A DNA stretch of 64,000 nt from Martinezella calliandrae (lineage in GTDB: Bacteria; Pseudomonadota; Alphaproteobacteria; Rhizobiales; Rhizobiaceae): positions 124,001-188,000 of the forward strand of contig NZ_JARFYN010000010.1 in NCBI RefSeq assembly GCF_030272695.1. The letters run 5' to 3'. Both the position numbers and the translations under genes were made by a program. The notes beneath the pieces are model-generated. The model searched no databases and was not told where the DNA came from. It worked only from the letters and a program-made list of their open reading frames with translations. This document shows, piece after piece, positions 15,898 to 26,483 of this stretch (position 1 is the first letter of the stretch; every line of letters begins with the position of its first letter).

Positions 15898-18372
15898 CTA
15901 GGCGCCGCCGAACTTCTTGGAGATGGCCGATGCCAGTTCGGCCACCGAGTCCTCGTGCCAGCCTTCGATGTCGAGAACAGTCGTATCTGCCGCCACAGCA
16001 TCGCCCCAGCCGAACAGTAGCTTACGGGCGCGGGGATGATTGGCCTGGCTGCGCAGCAGGATCACCGAAGGGTCCTTGTTCTGCGCTGGCTTGTAGTTGC
16101 GCGCAGCCGCCACCAGCAGATCCGTGACCGCCGCATTGGCCTCTTCCTCAGGGGTATATTGCCCGCGTTTGACGCCGAACATTTTCAGAAGCGCCAGCGA
16201 GAAATTGAACTCCTTGAGAAATACGATCAGCGGCGTCCGGCCCGACAATACCTTCTTGGTGAAATAGGCGAGGCGTTTGACTCGCCGCTCCCTGTTCCAT
16301 CGCTTCTGCTCCCTTTTTGGCAGCGAGCGGAAGTAGCCTGGCGCCCATGAGTCGATCATAGCGGTAAAGCTGACATCAACGCCCTTCTCCCGCAGCTGCC
16401 GGCTTACCTCGATGGCCAACGTGCCGTTGACGCAGAGCCCGACGAGGGCAACCGGTCCGGCTTTCACGTCGATCTTCATGGCATCGACCGCATAGCGAGC
16501 GATATCCTCGAACCGCAGACTGGCCAGATCACCGAGATCGGTATTGAACATGTTGACGTTGTGGACCGACACCGTATCCGGCAATTCGTTTGCCAGGCGG
16601 TAATAGAGGAAGGGATGGTTTAGCGTATAAACCGAGGCCGGCCCTGTGCCGCGTTTGCAGGTGATCAAATCCCAGGGATTGGCGATCGGGGCGGCAGTCT
16701 CTTCCGTTTTCACGGTATCGAAGATCGCGGCGGCGAAGCCCTCGAGTGTCGGCTCCTTGAACAGAAGCGCGAGCGTCGGCTGGACGTGGAATTTATCCCG
16801 AACTGCCGATAACAGCCGCAACGCCAGCAACGAGTGACCGCCGAGCGCAAAGAAATCGTCCTTCGGCAACACCTGCGGAACTTGCAAAATGTCCTGCCAG
16901 AGGGCTGCAAGCGTTGCCATCTTCTTTGCCAGCGGCGTATCGGCCGTGGCATGGCTTGCGGCAAGCCCGGCGGATGCGCCTTTAGCGGCAGCAACGGCCT
17001 GCCGTTCGGGAACGGGCAGCGACGATAGCAATGCGTCGGGATGGTCGAGAGAGATCTCATAGGCCTTCTGCCAGAGCTGCAGCAAGCTTTCGATGGTGCT
17101 CGCCTCGAAGAGGTCGGCATTATATTCGATCGACATTCGCCAACCAGACGGGCGACCGATCATGATGAAACTCAGATCGTAGATGACGCCTGGCGATTGC
17201 GACGGCGAGCTGATGAGCTCGAACCCGCCATAGCGGTGGTCTTCCAGGAACGCCTTCTGCAGGTTGAAGTTCACCGAGATCAGCGGATTGCGTGAGGGAT
17301 CGCGGACCGGATTGATCAGTTCCACCAGCTTGTTGAACGGCATCCGCTGATGGTTTAGCGCTCCCTCCACCGTCTCGCTGACCGAATGGATATGCTGCGC
17401 GAATGAAATGTCGCGGGAGAAGTCGAAGCGCAGCACGAGGTTGTTGATGAAAACGCCGATTAGCTCTTCGAGATCGGCATGTTCGCGACCTGCTACCTGC
17501 GAACCGAACATCACGGTCGGGGCCTGCGTCAGTCGATGCAGCATGGCGCTGATGATGGCGGCGCCATAGCTGTATTGCGAGACCCTGTGAGCGCGTGCGG
17601 CGGCATCCATGCGCTCGCTGAAGGCGATAGGCTGTGCGATGGAAAGAATGTTGCCGTGATTGGTCTTCACGCGACCGCGCGGATGGTCTGGCGCGACTTC
17701 GAAATAAGGCGCACCGACGAGTTTCTCGCGCCAGAACGTCTTCTCCGTCTCAAAACCATAGCTCTGCAGATATTCCTGCTGCCAGAGGGCATAATCGCCA
17801 TATTGCAGCGGCAGCTCTGGCAGTACGGGCTGGCGGCCGGCGTCGATTGCGGCGGCGATTTCCCCCACTTCCCGTCCGAGCACACGGATCGACCAGCCAT
17901 CGAAGCAGCTCTGATGGGCGGTGATCAGCAGAACGCCGCGGTCATTTTCGGCCATCAACAAGGAGACGCGGAAGAGACCAGGCTTGCCGAGATCGAAGGG
18001 AGCCTGGGCGGTCTCCTCGCCGATCGACATAATCCTCGCCTGGCGCTGATCAGACGCCATGCTGCGCAGATCGATCACCGACATCTTGAAATCGATCCTG
18101 TCGACGGCCTGCTGAAAAGGCTGGCCTTCCTTTTCGATGAACCGCGTCCTGAGGATTTCGTGGCGTTGGATCACCTTGCGAAAGGCTGCCTCGATGGTGG
18201 AGGCCTTGAACGCGCCGCGAATTTCCCAGCGGACGGCAACATTGAGCGCTGGATTGCCAGGCAGTAGCTGGTCGAGAATCCAGCAGCGCAATTGTGTCTG
18301 CGTGCAGGGAAACTCGCCGATGATCTCCAGATCGGCAACCTGGCCTACGGGGCTATTTTCGACAGTACTCAT
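15898..18372 (-). CDS. NRPS terminal protein: C-PCP-TE, without an adenylation domain
   Basis: 824 residues. A condensation domain (about 20-445) is followed by a carrier domain (Ser514 in FFALGGHSLLALRLL) and a thioesterase (about 590-820). The condensation motif HHxxxDG reads HQSCFDG (153-159), so the catalytic second His is Gln154. The thioesterase nucleophile motif reads GLCVNG with Cys647 where Ser is usual; His806 (GWHEDS) fits the catalytic His. There is no A domain, so the carrier must be loaded in trans, receive the chain from upstream, or act only as a transfer point. The ATG overlaps the stop of the upstream PKS/NRPS gene (ATGA), indicating coupled translation. Confidence 0.9.
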   Translation of the reverse strand: MSTVENSPVGQVADLEIIGEFPCTQTQLRCWILDQLLPGNPALNVAVRWEIRGAFKASTIEAAFRKVIQRHEILRTRFIEKEGQPFQQAVDRIDFKMSVIDLRSMASDQRQARIMSIGEETAQAPFDLGKPGLFRVSLLMAENDRGVLLITAHQSCFDGWSIRVLGREVGEIAAAIDAGRQPVLPELPLQYGDYALWQQEYLQSYGFETEKTFWREKLVGAPYFEVAPDHPRGRVKTNHGNILSIAQPIAFSERMDAAARAHRVSQYSYGAAIISAMLHRLTQAPTVMFGSQVAGREHADLEELIGVFINNLVLRFDFSRDISFAQHIHSVSETVEGALNHQRMPFNKLVELINPVRDPSRNPLISVNFNLQKAFLEDHRYGGFELISSPSQSPGVIYDLSFIMIGRPSGWRMSIEYNADLFEASTIESLLQLWQKAYEISLDHPDALLSSLPVPERQAVAAAKGASAGLAASHATADTPLAKKMATLAALWQDILQVPQVLPKDDFFALGGHSLLALRLLSAVRDKFHVQPTLALLFKEPTLEGFAAAIFDTVKTEETAAPIANPWDLITCKRGTGPASVYTLNHPFLYYRLANELPDTVSVHNVNMFNTDLGDLASLRFEDIARYAVDAMKIDVKAGPVALVGLCVNGTLAIEVSRQLREKGVDVSFTAMIDSWAPGYFRSLPKREQKRWNRERRVKRLAYFTKKVLSGRTPLIVFLKEFNFSLALLKMFGVKRGQYTPEEEANAAVTDLLVAAARNYKPAQNKDPSVILLRSQANHPRARKLLFGWGDAVAADTTVLDIEGWHEDSVAELASAISKKFGGA

Positions 18373-21300
18373 ATTGCCCTCTCCATTCCGCGGCGTGCGC
18401 CGTTACGGAAGTCTTTCAATGATGGAACGTGGAACTGAACCGGATCGGCGGCTGTCTCTGCGCGGCTGTCGGCAAAGGCCGCCAGCTCGGCCACGGACGG
18501 ATGGCGCAGCAGATGCTTCGCCTCCAGCGACAGGCCGGTTTCGAGCATGCGTGCGGCGATGCGGAAGATCGTCAAGGAGTCGGCGCCGAGCGCATAGAGA
18601 TTGTCGTCGACGCTGATGTCGCCGAGGTTCAATACTTCCTGCCAGATCGTCAGCAGCCGCCGCTCCGTCTCCGTTTTCGGTTCTGCCTTCACAGGCGCGG
18701 CCTCGCGCTGCGGGACACCTCGCATCTGCAGGGTCTTGCGGTCGAGCTTGCCATTGGCAGTCTGCGGCAGCTCGCTTTCCGTCACCCAGAAGCTCGGCAC
18801 CATATGGCCAGGCAGATTAGCCTTGGCATAGGCGGAAAGATCGGCTGGCGAAAGCTCGATTCCGCTGACGGCGGGGACGACGTAGCAGACAAGAGAGCGA
18901 TCGCCCTTCTGGTTTTGCGCCGCGACGACGGCGCACTGGCGAACGCCTTCCGCCTTGGAGACGACGGCTTCGATGTCGCCGAGCTCGATGCGGAAGCCAC
19001 GCAACTTGATCTGCTGGTCGCGCCGGCCGAGCAATTGCAGCGAGCCGTCGGCAAGGCGCCGTCCGACATCGCCGGTCTTATAGAGCCGCTTCGGCCGGCC
19101 GACGGCGAAGCAGAACGGCACGAAGGCTTTTTCGGTTAGATCGAGCCGGTCGAAATAGCCATTCGCCAGGCCGTCGCCCCCGATATGCAGCTCACCGGTG
19201 ACGCCGATCGGCGCGATGCCATTGTGCTGATCGAGAATATAGAGCTGCGTATTGGCGATCGGGTGGCCGATCGTGATCGGCTGATCCGCATCGGTGATCC
19301 GCTGCAGCGACGACCAGATGGTGGTTTCCGTCGGGCCGTACATATTCCAGAGCTCGCCACCGATCGCAAGAAGCGACTTCGCCAGTTCTTTCGGCAGCGG
19401 CTCGCCGCCGCAGAGCATTTTCAGGTTCGCGCGCTCCTTGAGGCCTGCCTCGGTCAACATCTGCCAGAGTGTCGGGGTCGCCTGCAGTACGGTGGCATTG
19501 TGATCATTGACCAGTTTCACCAGTGCAAAGCCGTCCTGGACTTGCGTGCGGCTGGCGATGACGACCTTTCCGCCGGAGATCAAGGGCAGGTATATTTCCA
19601 GCCCGGCAATATCGAAGGAGATCGTCGTTACAGCGATCAGCGTGTCATTGGCCGTGAAGCCGGGTTCCTTCCCCATGGAGAGAAGAAAGTTGGTCAGCGC
19701 ACGGTGGGATACTTCGACACCCTTCGGCATACCGGTCGAGCCTGACGTAAAGATGATATAGGCGGGAGCCGTGGTATCGGTCGGCAGGTTCCTCAATGTC
19801 GCACCTGCCATCGAACCGATCGCCTTGGCATCCTTGTCGACGCGGATGACGGGCGTGCCCGAGGCTGCAATGTGCTCCATTGCATCGCTGTCGCAAATCA
19901 CGCCGCCGACACGGGCGATATCCAGCGTTTGACGCAACCGCGGCTCAGGATGCGCCGGGTCCATGGGCACGTAGGTGTGCCCGGCCTTCATGACCGCGAT
20001 AAGGGCGACGATCATTTCGAGCGAGCGCTCGACCAGAAGCGCGACGCGCTGGCCGGGTTCCGGCATCGCCATCTGCAGATAGAGAGCAAGCTGGTTGGAC
20101 CGGGTTTCCAGTTCACCATAGGTGATCGTATGGCCATCATGTTCGGCGGCAATAGCGTTTGGAAGTTGCGCTGCCTTGCGGGCAAAGAGCGAGAAGACGA
20201 ACTCGTCGTGATTGTACTCCATCGCCGTATGGTTCAGACCATCGATGAGCCAGGTTTTTTCGTCCGTCGTCAAAAGCGACAGATCGCAGATCCGGTGATC
20301 CATGTCTCTTGCGAGTGCTGCAGCCAGCGTCGAGAAATGACCGATCCAGCGCTCGATGGTGGTGCGGTCGAAGACGTCGGCGTTGTAATCGACGTCGATG
20401 CGAATGTGATCCGGAGCCTCGATCATGTTGAAGAACATGTCGAAGTTGGAGAACGCCTTGGCGTTCGGCTCGATCGAGGGCTGGAGGTTGCCGAAAGCAG
20501 AGCCGCCGGCCATACGCTCAAGGTTGAACTGGATCTCGGTGAGCGGCAGGCGCCGTGAGTCACGCTTGATGCCGAGTTTGCGCACCAGCGTGCCGTAGGT
20601 GTAATCCTGATGCTCGAAGGCCTGGAAGACCAATTGCTGCGTCGCCTTCAGATGGGTGACGAAGGATTCCGCCGGCGTCACAGTTTGGCGTAACGGCAGG
20701 AGATTGACGCAGTGCCCGACGAGGATCTGGTCGCCGATCAGGCTCTGGCCGGCAGAGGGAATGGCGATGACGATATCCTCTTGGCCCGAAAGCCGCGAGA
20801 TCGTGACCTGCAGGGCGGCAAGCAGGGTCGAAAACAGCGTCGCACCCGATTTTGCGCCCGCCTTCTTCAGCGTTTTGTAGACCTCTTCGCCGATGAAGCC
20901 TGTGCAGGTTCCGCCGGCAAAGCTGCGATATTCCGGACGCGGCCGGTCAAGCGGCATTTCCGGCAGCTCGGGAATGGTCTTGAACTGGTCGAGCCAGAAT
21001 TGTTCCGTTGCTCCAGACTTCTCCGGCTTCGGCGCGAAGTCGGTCGAATAGGTGGCGAAGGACAGGGCCGGTTCGAAGTTCGGCGTGTCTCCTTGCTGAT
21101 AGGCCGCGTAGGCGGTCGACAGCTCGTCGACGAAGACGTTGATCGAAAAGCCGTCGCAGACGATGTGGTGGCCGGTGAAGACGAAGACATGCTTGTCGTT
21201 ACCGAGCTTGACGATGCTGGCGCGGACCAGCGGACCGTTCACGAGGTCGAAGGGTGTCAACGCTTCATCTTCGACGATTTGCCGCAGCTGGGCTTCATCG

Positions 21301-24300
21301 GCGCCATCGACCAACGGTGCATCGAGCTTGAAATCCGGAATGAAATGGAAGAACTGGCCGCTGCGGTCGAAGCGGATATGGAACGCGTCGTGGCGGGCAA
21401 CGACCGTATCGAGGGCCTTGCGGAACGCCCTCTCATCGAAAGCGCCTTCGAGCTTCAGCGAAAAAGACTCGTTGAAAGAGCATGAGGCTTCGTCGCCTGC
21501 CTGTGCAGCCAGCCAGATTTCCGTCTGCGCCTCCGTCAGCGGTGCCGATTGCGGCCGCGGCGCGCGCGCTGCAGCTGGTATTTTCGTTTCGAGTGCTGGG
21601 GTTGGCCTATCTGCGGCAGGCGCGAGGATACCCACCGACTGCAGGGCATCAAGGCTGTCGCGGAAGGCCTTGGCGATCGTCTGGAAATCGTCTTCGCTGT
21701 GGGCCGTTGTCAGGAAGCAGGGATAACCGTCCTGAATGTGGACACCGTTGAGGCGCATCTGGGCGTAGAACAGTGCGCCAAGGGAATCCTGGCTGCTGAA
21801 GTCGGTGGCGAACCAGCTCTTGTAGCCGTGGACGACATCGGCGATGCCGCGCCTTGCAAGATCCGCTTTGATTTCAGCGACAAGCGCCTGGGTTCGTTCC
21901 GCGACGCGGCCGTAAAGTGCCGCCCCCTCACCCTTAATGTGGTGTAGAACGGCATGCGCTGCGGCAAGCACCAGCGGGTGACGCACGAATGTGCCGGCAA
22001 AAAAAGTCGGGGCGGTCATGGGAACGGAGTCATCGCCGTAATTCCAGTGGCCGCCGTCGAGAGCATCCATGAAACGCGAGCTTCCAACCAGAACGCCGAT
22101 CGGCATGCCGCCACCGACAACTTTGCCATAGGTCGCCATATCGCCCTTGATGCCCCAGATCGCCTGCATGCCGCCGGGATCGACGCGGAAGCCGGTGACG
22201 ACTTCATCGAAGACCAGGGCGAATTCAGACTTGGTGGCGACATCGCGCAGCTCACGGACGAATTCGACTGGCTGCAACTCCGGATGCCGGCTCTGGATCG
22301 GCTCTATGATGACGGCCGCGATGTCATCGGCATTGGCGCGGATGAAATCGAGGCTTTCCGGAGCGCCGTAGCGCAGCACCGTCATATTGGACACGGAGCC
22401 CATCGGAATGCCCGAAGCGATCGGCAGGGCGATCGGCTTGTCTGCGCGGTTGCGGCCCTTGACCAGCACCTCATCGAACTGGCCGTGATAGTCGTTGGCG
22501 AAGACCACGATACGGTCACGGCCCGTGACGGCACGGGCGAGACGCATGGCGGCCATGACAGCTTCCGAGCCGGTGTTGCAGAAGGTGACGCGCTCGTGGC
22601 CGGTCACCTCGGCGATCATCCCGGCCACGTCGCCAGCGAGCGACGTCTGGGGGCCGATGGCAAAGCCGATATCGGCCTGGGCCTTGATGGCATCGATGAC
22701 GAAGTCCGGGGCATGGCCGAAGGCGGTCTGCCCGAAACCGTTGACCAGATCGACATATTTGTTGCCGTCGACGTCAAAGATATGCGCGCCTTTCGAATGG
22801 TCGCAAACGATCGGGAAGACCATTTCCTTCCAGTCAGCGCGGAAGCCGGAGGCCGTGCGCGGGTCGGCAAGCCAATGGCGATTGTCCTTGGTGAATGCCT
22901 TGGATTTGGCATTCTTCGTTTCGTAGGCAGTCGTCAGATCGGCGATGAAGGCACGTTTGGCGTTGGATATTTCCGGAGCGAGGCTCTTTGCGCCCGGGCG
23001 GTAGAGCTTGATGCGTTCCGTGCCGAATTCGGTTTCTGCCGCATCCGTGGCCGGCTTGGCCGCCGTTACAACGGCAGATGCGGGAGCGGCTACAGCGACT
23101 GGCGCCGGTGGCGCTGCGGGCATTGGCGCCGCGGCGGCAGGCGGGACGATCGCGGTGCTGCCTTGCAGGATCAGCAACTGCTGGGCAAATAGCGACTGTG
23201 CCAATTGGATCTGCGATTGCAGCACGGCTGCCAGATCGGGTGAAGCGGTCGACACAACCGGCATCGGTGCGACTGGAAGCACTGCCGGAATTGTGACCGG
23301 TGACGGTGCCGCGGCAACGGCCGCGGCGGGTGCGACAACCGGTATCGCCAGCGGTGCCTCGACAGGCTTCACAGCGTCCGGCGGCAGCTGCAAGTCGAGA
23401 TGCAGTGCGAGATCGGCGACGGAAGGAATGTTGCTGAGTAGCTCGCGGAAGGAGAGCTTGACCTTGTATTCCTTCTCGAGGCGCTGCGCGAACTGCCCGA
23501 CGAACAGCGAGTCGAAACCGAGTTCGAGGAAGGTTACAGCCCGTTCGCTTGGCCCCAGCGTCTCGCCCGACATGTCACTGAGCAAGGTCAACAGGGAGGT
23601 CTCGAGTGTGAGGACGCGATTGGAAACGGAAAGTGGTGTTACAGCGTTCATGGCTTGGTTCTCATCGACAAGGTTGACATCGGCTGCGGGAGAGGCAGCA
23701 AGCGCAGGGACTTGAGCGGGCAGAGCCGGTTGGCTCGAGGCGCGGCGTGCGGATTGCGGCGCATCGATCCAGTGGCGCTGGCGCTGGAACGGGTAGGTTG
23801 GCAGGGCCAGGCGCTGCTTTGCGCCGGCGGGCAGGCTCGGCCATTCCAGTGTGCAACCGGCCATCCAGAGCTTGCCATGTGCTTCCGCCAGGGTTTCTGA
23901 GGCGGCAAAAGCGCGGTCATGCTCGGGAAGCGACTGCACGATGGCAGCGAGATCGTCACGGCCGATCGTCTGCGCGGCAAAGACCGAGAGCGTTCGGCCG
24001 GGACCGACTTCGAGAAGTACCGGTTTTCGGCCGCGGCAGAGTGTCACGAGCCCATCGGCGAAGTGAACTGCGTCGCGGCAATGTGTCGCCCAATAGTCCG
24101 GCGAGGTTCCCCGCTCGCCAGTCTGCCAGTCGCCGGTGACGCAGGAAATATAGGGCATGGTGGCAGTGCCATAGGTGGTCTTGGCCGTCTCTTCACGCAG
24201 GGCGACAGTGGCTTCATCCATCATCGACGAGTGGAAGGCATGGGAGGTATGCAGCCGGCTGAAGGCAATGCCGGCCGATTCGAGCCCGGCACAAACCGTG

Positions 24301-26483
24301 TCGATATCATCGAACGGTCCCGAGATGACGCAGAGCTTCGGCGCATTGATCGCCGCGATTTCAACATTGCCCCGCAGATGCACCTTCACGGTCTCGGCGT
24401 CGGCGCGCACGGACACCATTGCACCGTGCGGCTGGCTCTGCATCAGTCGCCCGCGATTGGCGACCAGCCGCAAGCCATCCTCGAAGGAAATGACATTGGC
24501 AAGCGTTGCGGCCACGAATTCGCCGACGCTGTGGCCGATCATCGCATAGGGCTTCACGCCGCGGCTCAACCACAGCCGCGCCAGCGCATATTCGACCAGA
24601 TAGAGGCAGGGCTGGGCGATGCGTGTCTCGCGCTGCTCGTCGGCCATGGCCTGCGTCACGTGGCCGGTATGGCAGATATAGTCGCGCAGATCGACGCCGA
24701 GTGTCATCTTCAACAATTCAGCGCCGCGGTCGATCCAGCGCGCGAATTCCGGCTCCGAATCGTAAAGGCCGGCGCCCATGCCGGCATATTGCGCACCCTG
24801 CCCCGGAAACATGAAAGCCACCGGCGGTTCATCCGAGGCCACGAGCGGCTGGTAGCGCTCCGCCGCCAGGCGATCGATCGCGTCCTCAGTTGTGCTGGCG
24901 ACGATTGCGAGACGGTGATCGAATTCACGCCGGCCCGCCTGCAGAGTGTGTGCCAGTTGCGCCAAAGGCAGCCCGGGGATCTTGGCGAGGTGGTCGCCGA
25001 GATTTTCGCGCATTGCCGAAAGCGCGGCGGGATTGTTTGCCGAGAGCGGCAGAATATACGGCCCTCCACGCTCATCGGCGGGCTCGCCGTGACGAACCGG
25101 CGGTTCCTCCACGATGACATGAATGTTCGTGCCGCCGACGCCGAATGCGCTGACGCCGGCCCGGCGTGGTCCCTCCGTTTCAGGCCAATCGGTCATTTCG
25201 GTCGGAATGTAAAAGGGGCTGCCATCGAGATTGATGCGTGGATTTGGCTTCTCGTAGTTGGCCATCGGCGGAATCTTGGCCTTGCCCAGCGCCAATGCCG
25301 TCTTGATCAACCCGGTGACGCCGGCGGCGGCATCCGTGTGGCCGATATTGCCCTTCACCGATCCAAGCGCGCAGCTGGCCGGCGCCGGAGGATCGTCCAA
25401 AAAAGCGCCCTTCAAGCCGCTGAATTCGATCGGGTCACCTAGCGGTGTCGCTGTGCCATGGCATTCGACATAACCGATCGTTGCGGGTGAGACCCCGGCA
25501 TTTGCAAAAGCTGCGGAAATTGCTTCGGCCTGGCCCTCGACGCTCGGCGCGACGAAGCCGACCTTGTCGGATCCGTCATTGTTGACGCCGTAACCGCGGA
25601 TCACCGCATAGATATGATCGCCATCCCGCAGTGCGTCTTCCTGGCGTTTGAGAAGGACGACGCCAGCGCCGCTGGCAAAGACGGTCCCCGCGGCATTCGC
25701 GTCGAACGGGCGGCAAGTGCCATCCGGTGAAGCCATGCCGCCTTCCTGATAGATATAGCCGCGTCTCTGCGGGATCGTGATGGAAACACCGCCAGCAAGC
25801 GCCATGTCGCAGCTATAGGTGAGCAAATTCTGGCAGGCCTGCGACACCGCCAAAAGCGAGGTCGAGCAGGCCGATTGCAGCGTGAAGGCGGGGCCGCGCA
25901 AGTTGAACTTGTAGGCGATGCGCGTTGCAAGCGTGTCATTGAGTGCGCCGACAAGCTGTTGGAAGCAGCCAATCTGGTAGTTGGATGTAAATTCTTCCGC
26001 CTTGGCGCGGTCGCCCAGAACGTTGTTGATGAGATAGGTTGGCATCGAGGAGCCGGCAAAGACACCAATCATTCCCGGATAGCGCTGCGGATCGTAGCCA
26101 CCGTTTTCGAGCGCTTCCCAGCAGATCTCCAGGAAGACCCGATGCTGTGGGTCGGTCACCGCGGCTTCGCGCGGATACATGCCGAAAAAATCGGCATCGA
26201 ACATCTCGACGTCACGCAGATGCGGGCGGGCCGGAACGAAATTCGCTTGCGCACGCTCTTCGTCGGTAAAGGCGTCTTCCAATTCTTCCGGCGAGAATTG
26301 CGAAAAGGCATCCCGCCCCTCGCTAACGAGTTGCCAAAGTGCATCTACCGATGGCGCCCCGGGAAACCGGCCGGACATGCCGATAATCGCGATACCGCCT
26401 GATTCCTGATTGTCCCAATTCTGATCGTCATCGAAATCAGTCTCATCGTCATAGGCACGACCGGTGTCATGATTTTTCGTCAT
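18369..26483 (-). CDS. Hybrid PKS/NRPS: KS-AT-ACP-aminotransferase-C-A-PCP
   Basis: 2704 residues. KS (about 28-455): Cys206 in SACSTS, His342 in ECHGTATPLGD, His382 in GNIGHTDAAAG, a complete triad. AT (about 535-835): Ser652 in GHSVGE; HAFH at 748-751 is typical of malonyl-CoA. ACP: Ser992 in LGFDSL. A Pro/Ala/Val-rich linker (about 1040-1175) leads to a class III PLP aminotransferase (about 1185-1620) with Lys1454 in YGKVVGGG. C: HHIVCDG at 1772-1778, intact. A (about 2100-2600): YIIFTSGSTGMPKG from 2242; pocket residues read D-I-L-Q-L-G-M-I-W-K, close to the glycine code. PCP: Ser2636 in LGADSL. No KR, DH, ER or MT is seen. Layout resembles MycA (mycosubtilin) and McyE (microcystin). AGGAG lies 6 bp before the ATG. 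Confidence 0.93.
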   Translation of the reverse strand: MTKNHDTGRAYDDETDFDDDQNWDNQESGGIAIIGMSGRFPGAPSVDALWQLVSEGRDAFSQFSPEELEDAFTDEERAQANFVPARPHLRDVEMFDADFFGMYPREAAVTDPQHRVFLEICWEALENGGYDPQRYPGMIGVFAGSSMPTYLINNVLGDRAKAEEFTSNYQIGCFQQLVGALNDTLATRIAYKFNLRGPAFTLQSACSTSLLAVSQACQNLLTYSCDMALAGGVSITIPQRRGYIYQEGGMASPDGTCRPFDANAAGTVFASGAGVVLLKRQEDALRDGDHIYAVIRGYGVNNDGSDKVGFVAPSVEGQAEAISAAFANAGVSPATIGYVECHGTATPLGDPIEFSGLKGAFLDDPPAPASCALGSVKGNIGHTDAAAGVTGLIKTALALGKAKIPPMANYEKPNPRINLDGSPFYIPTEMTDWPETEGPRRAGVSAFGVGGTNIHVIVEEPPVRHGEPADERGGPYILPLSANNPAALSAMRENLGDHLAKIPGLPLAQLAHTLQAGRREFDHRLAIVASTTEDAIDRLAAERYQPLVASDEPPVAFMFPGQGAQYAGMGAGLYDSEPEFARWIDRGAELLKMTLGVDLRDYICHTGHVTQAMADEQRETRIAQPCLYLVEYALARLWLSRGVKPYAMIGHSVGEFVAATLANVISFEDGLRLVANRGRLMQSQPHGAMVSVRADAETVKVHLRGNVEIAAINAPKLCVISGPFDDIDTVCAGLESAGIAFSRLHTSHAFHSSMMDEATVALREETAKTTYGTATMPYISCVTGDWQTGERGTSPDYWATHCRDAVHFADGLVTLCRGRKPVLLEVGPGRTLSVFAAQTIGRDDLAAIVQSLPEHDRAFAASETLAEAHGKLWMAGCTLEWPSLPAGAKQRLALPTYPFQRQRHWIDAPQSARRASSQPALPAQVPALAASPAADVNLVDENQAMNAVTPLSVSNRVLTLETSLLTLLSDMSGETLGPSERAVTFLELGFDSLFVGQFAQRLEKEYKVKLSFRELLSNIPSVADLALHLDLQLPPDAVKPVEAPLAIPVVAPAAAVAAAPSPVTIPAVLPVAPMPVVSTASPDLAAVLQSQIQLAQSLFAQQLLILQGSTAIVPPAAAAPMPAAPPAPVAVAAPASAVVTAAKPATDAAETEFGTERIKLYRPGAKSLAPEISNAKRAFIADLTTAYETKNAKSKAFTKDNRHWLADPRTASGFRADWKEMVFPIVCDHSKGAHIFDVDGNKYVDLVNGFGQTAFGHAPDFVIDAIKAQADIGFAIGPQTSLAGDVAGMIAEVTGHERVTFCNTGSEAVMAAMRLARAVTGRDRIVVFANDYHGQFDEVLVKGRNRADKPIALPIASGIPMGSVSNMTVLRYGAPESLDFIRANADDIAAVIIEPIQSRHPELQPVEFVRELRDVATKSEFALVFDEVVTGFRVDPGGMQAIWGIKGDMATYGKVVGGGMPIGVLVGSSRFMDALDGGHWNYGDDSVPMTAPTFFAGTFVRHPLVLAAAHAVLHHIKGEGAALYGRVAERTQALVAEIKADLARRGIADVVHGYKSWFATDFSSQDSLGALFYAQMRLNGVHIQDGYPCFLTTAHSEDDFQTIAKAFRDSLDALQSVGILAPAADRPTPALETKIPAAARAPRPQSAPLTEAQTEIWLAAQAGDEASCSFNESFSLKLEGAFDERAFRKALDTVVARHDAFHIRFDRSGQFFHFIPDFKLDAPLVDGADEAQLRQIVEDEALTPFDLVNGPLVRASIVKLGNDKHVFVFTGHHIVCDGFSINVFVDELSTAYAAYQQGDTPNFEPALSFATYSTDFAPKPEKSGATEQFWLDQFKTIPELPEMPLDRPRPEYRSFAGGTCTGFIGEEVYKTLKKAGAKSGATLFSTLLAALQVTISRLSGQEDIVIAIPSAGQSLIGDQILVGHCVNLLPLRQTVTPAESFVTHLKATQQLVFQAFEHQDYTYGTLVRKLGIKRDSRRLPLTEIQFNLERMAGGSAFGNLQPSIEPNAKAFSNFDMFFNMIEAPDHIRIDVDYNADVFDRTTIERWIGHFSTLAAALARDMDHRICDLSLLTTDEKTWLIDGLNHTAMEYNHDEFVFSLFARKAAQLPNAIAAEHDGHTITYGELETRSNQLALYLQMAMPEPGQRVALLVERSLEMIVALIAVMKAGHTYVPMDPAHPEPRLRQTLDIARVGGVICDSDAMEHIAASGTPVIRVDKDAKAIGSMAGATLRNLPTDTTAPAYIIFTSGSTGMPKGVEVSHRALTNFLLSMGKEPGFTANDTLIAVTTISFDIAGLEIYLPLISGGKVVIASRTQVQDGFALVKLVNDHNATVLQATPTLWQMLTEAGLKERANLKMLCGGEPLPKELAKSLLAIGGELWNMYGPTETTIWSSLQRITDADQPITIGHPIANTQLYILDQHNGIAPIGVTGELHIGGDGLANGYFDRLDLTEKAFVPFCFAVGRPKRLYKTGDVGRRLADGSLQLLGRRDQQIKLRGFRIELGDIEAVVSKAEGVRQCAVVAAQNQKGDRSLVCYVVPAVSGIELSPADLSAYAKANLPGHMVPSFWVTESELPQTANGKLDRKTLQMRGVPQREAAPVKAEPKTETERRLLTIWQEVLNLGDISVDDNLYALGADSLTIFRIAARMLETGLSLEAKHLLRHPSVAELAAFADSRAETAADPVQFHVPSLKDFRNGARRGMERAI

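Noticed and set aside
21954..23192. 412-codon plus-strand frame
   Set aside because: Antisense to the aminotransferase region of the 2704-residue PKS/NRPS, whose domains are unambiguous; long antisense frames are common in GC-rich DNA.
23919..25442. 507-codon plus-strand frame
   Set aside because: Antisense to the KS-AT region of the same protein, with no domain of its own.
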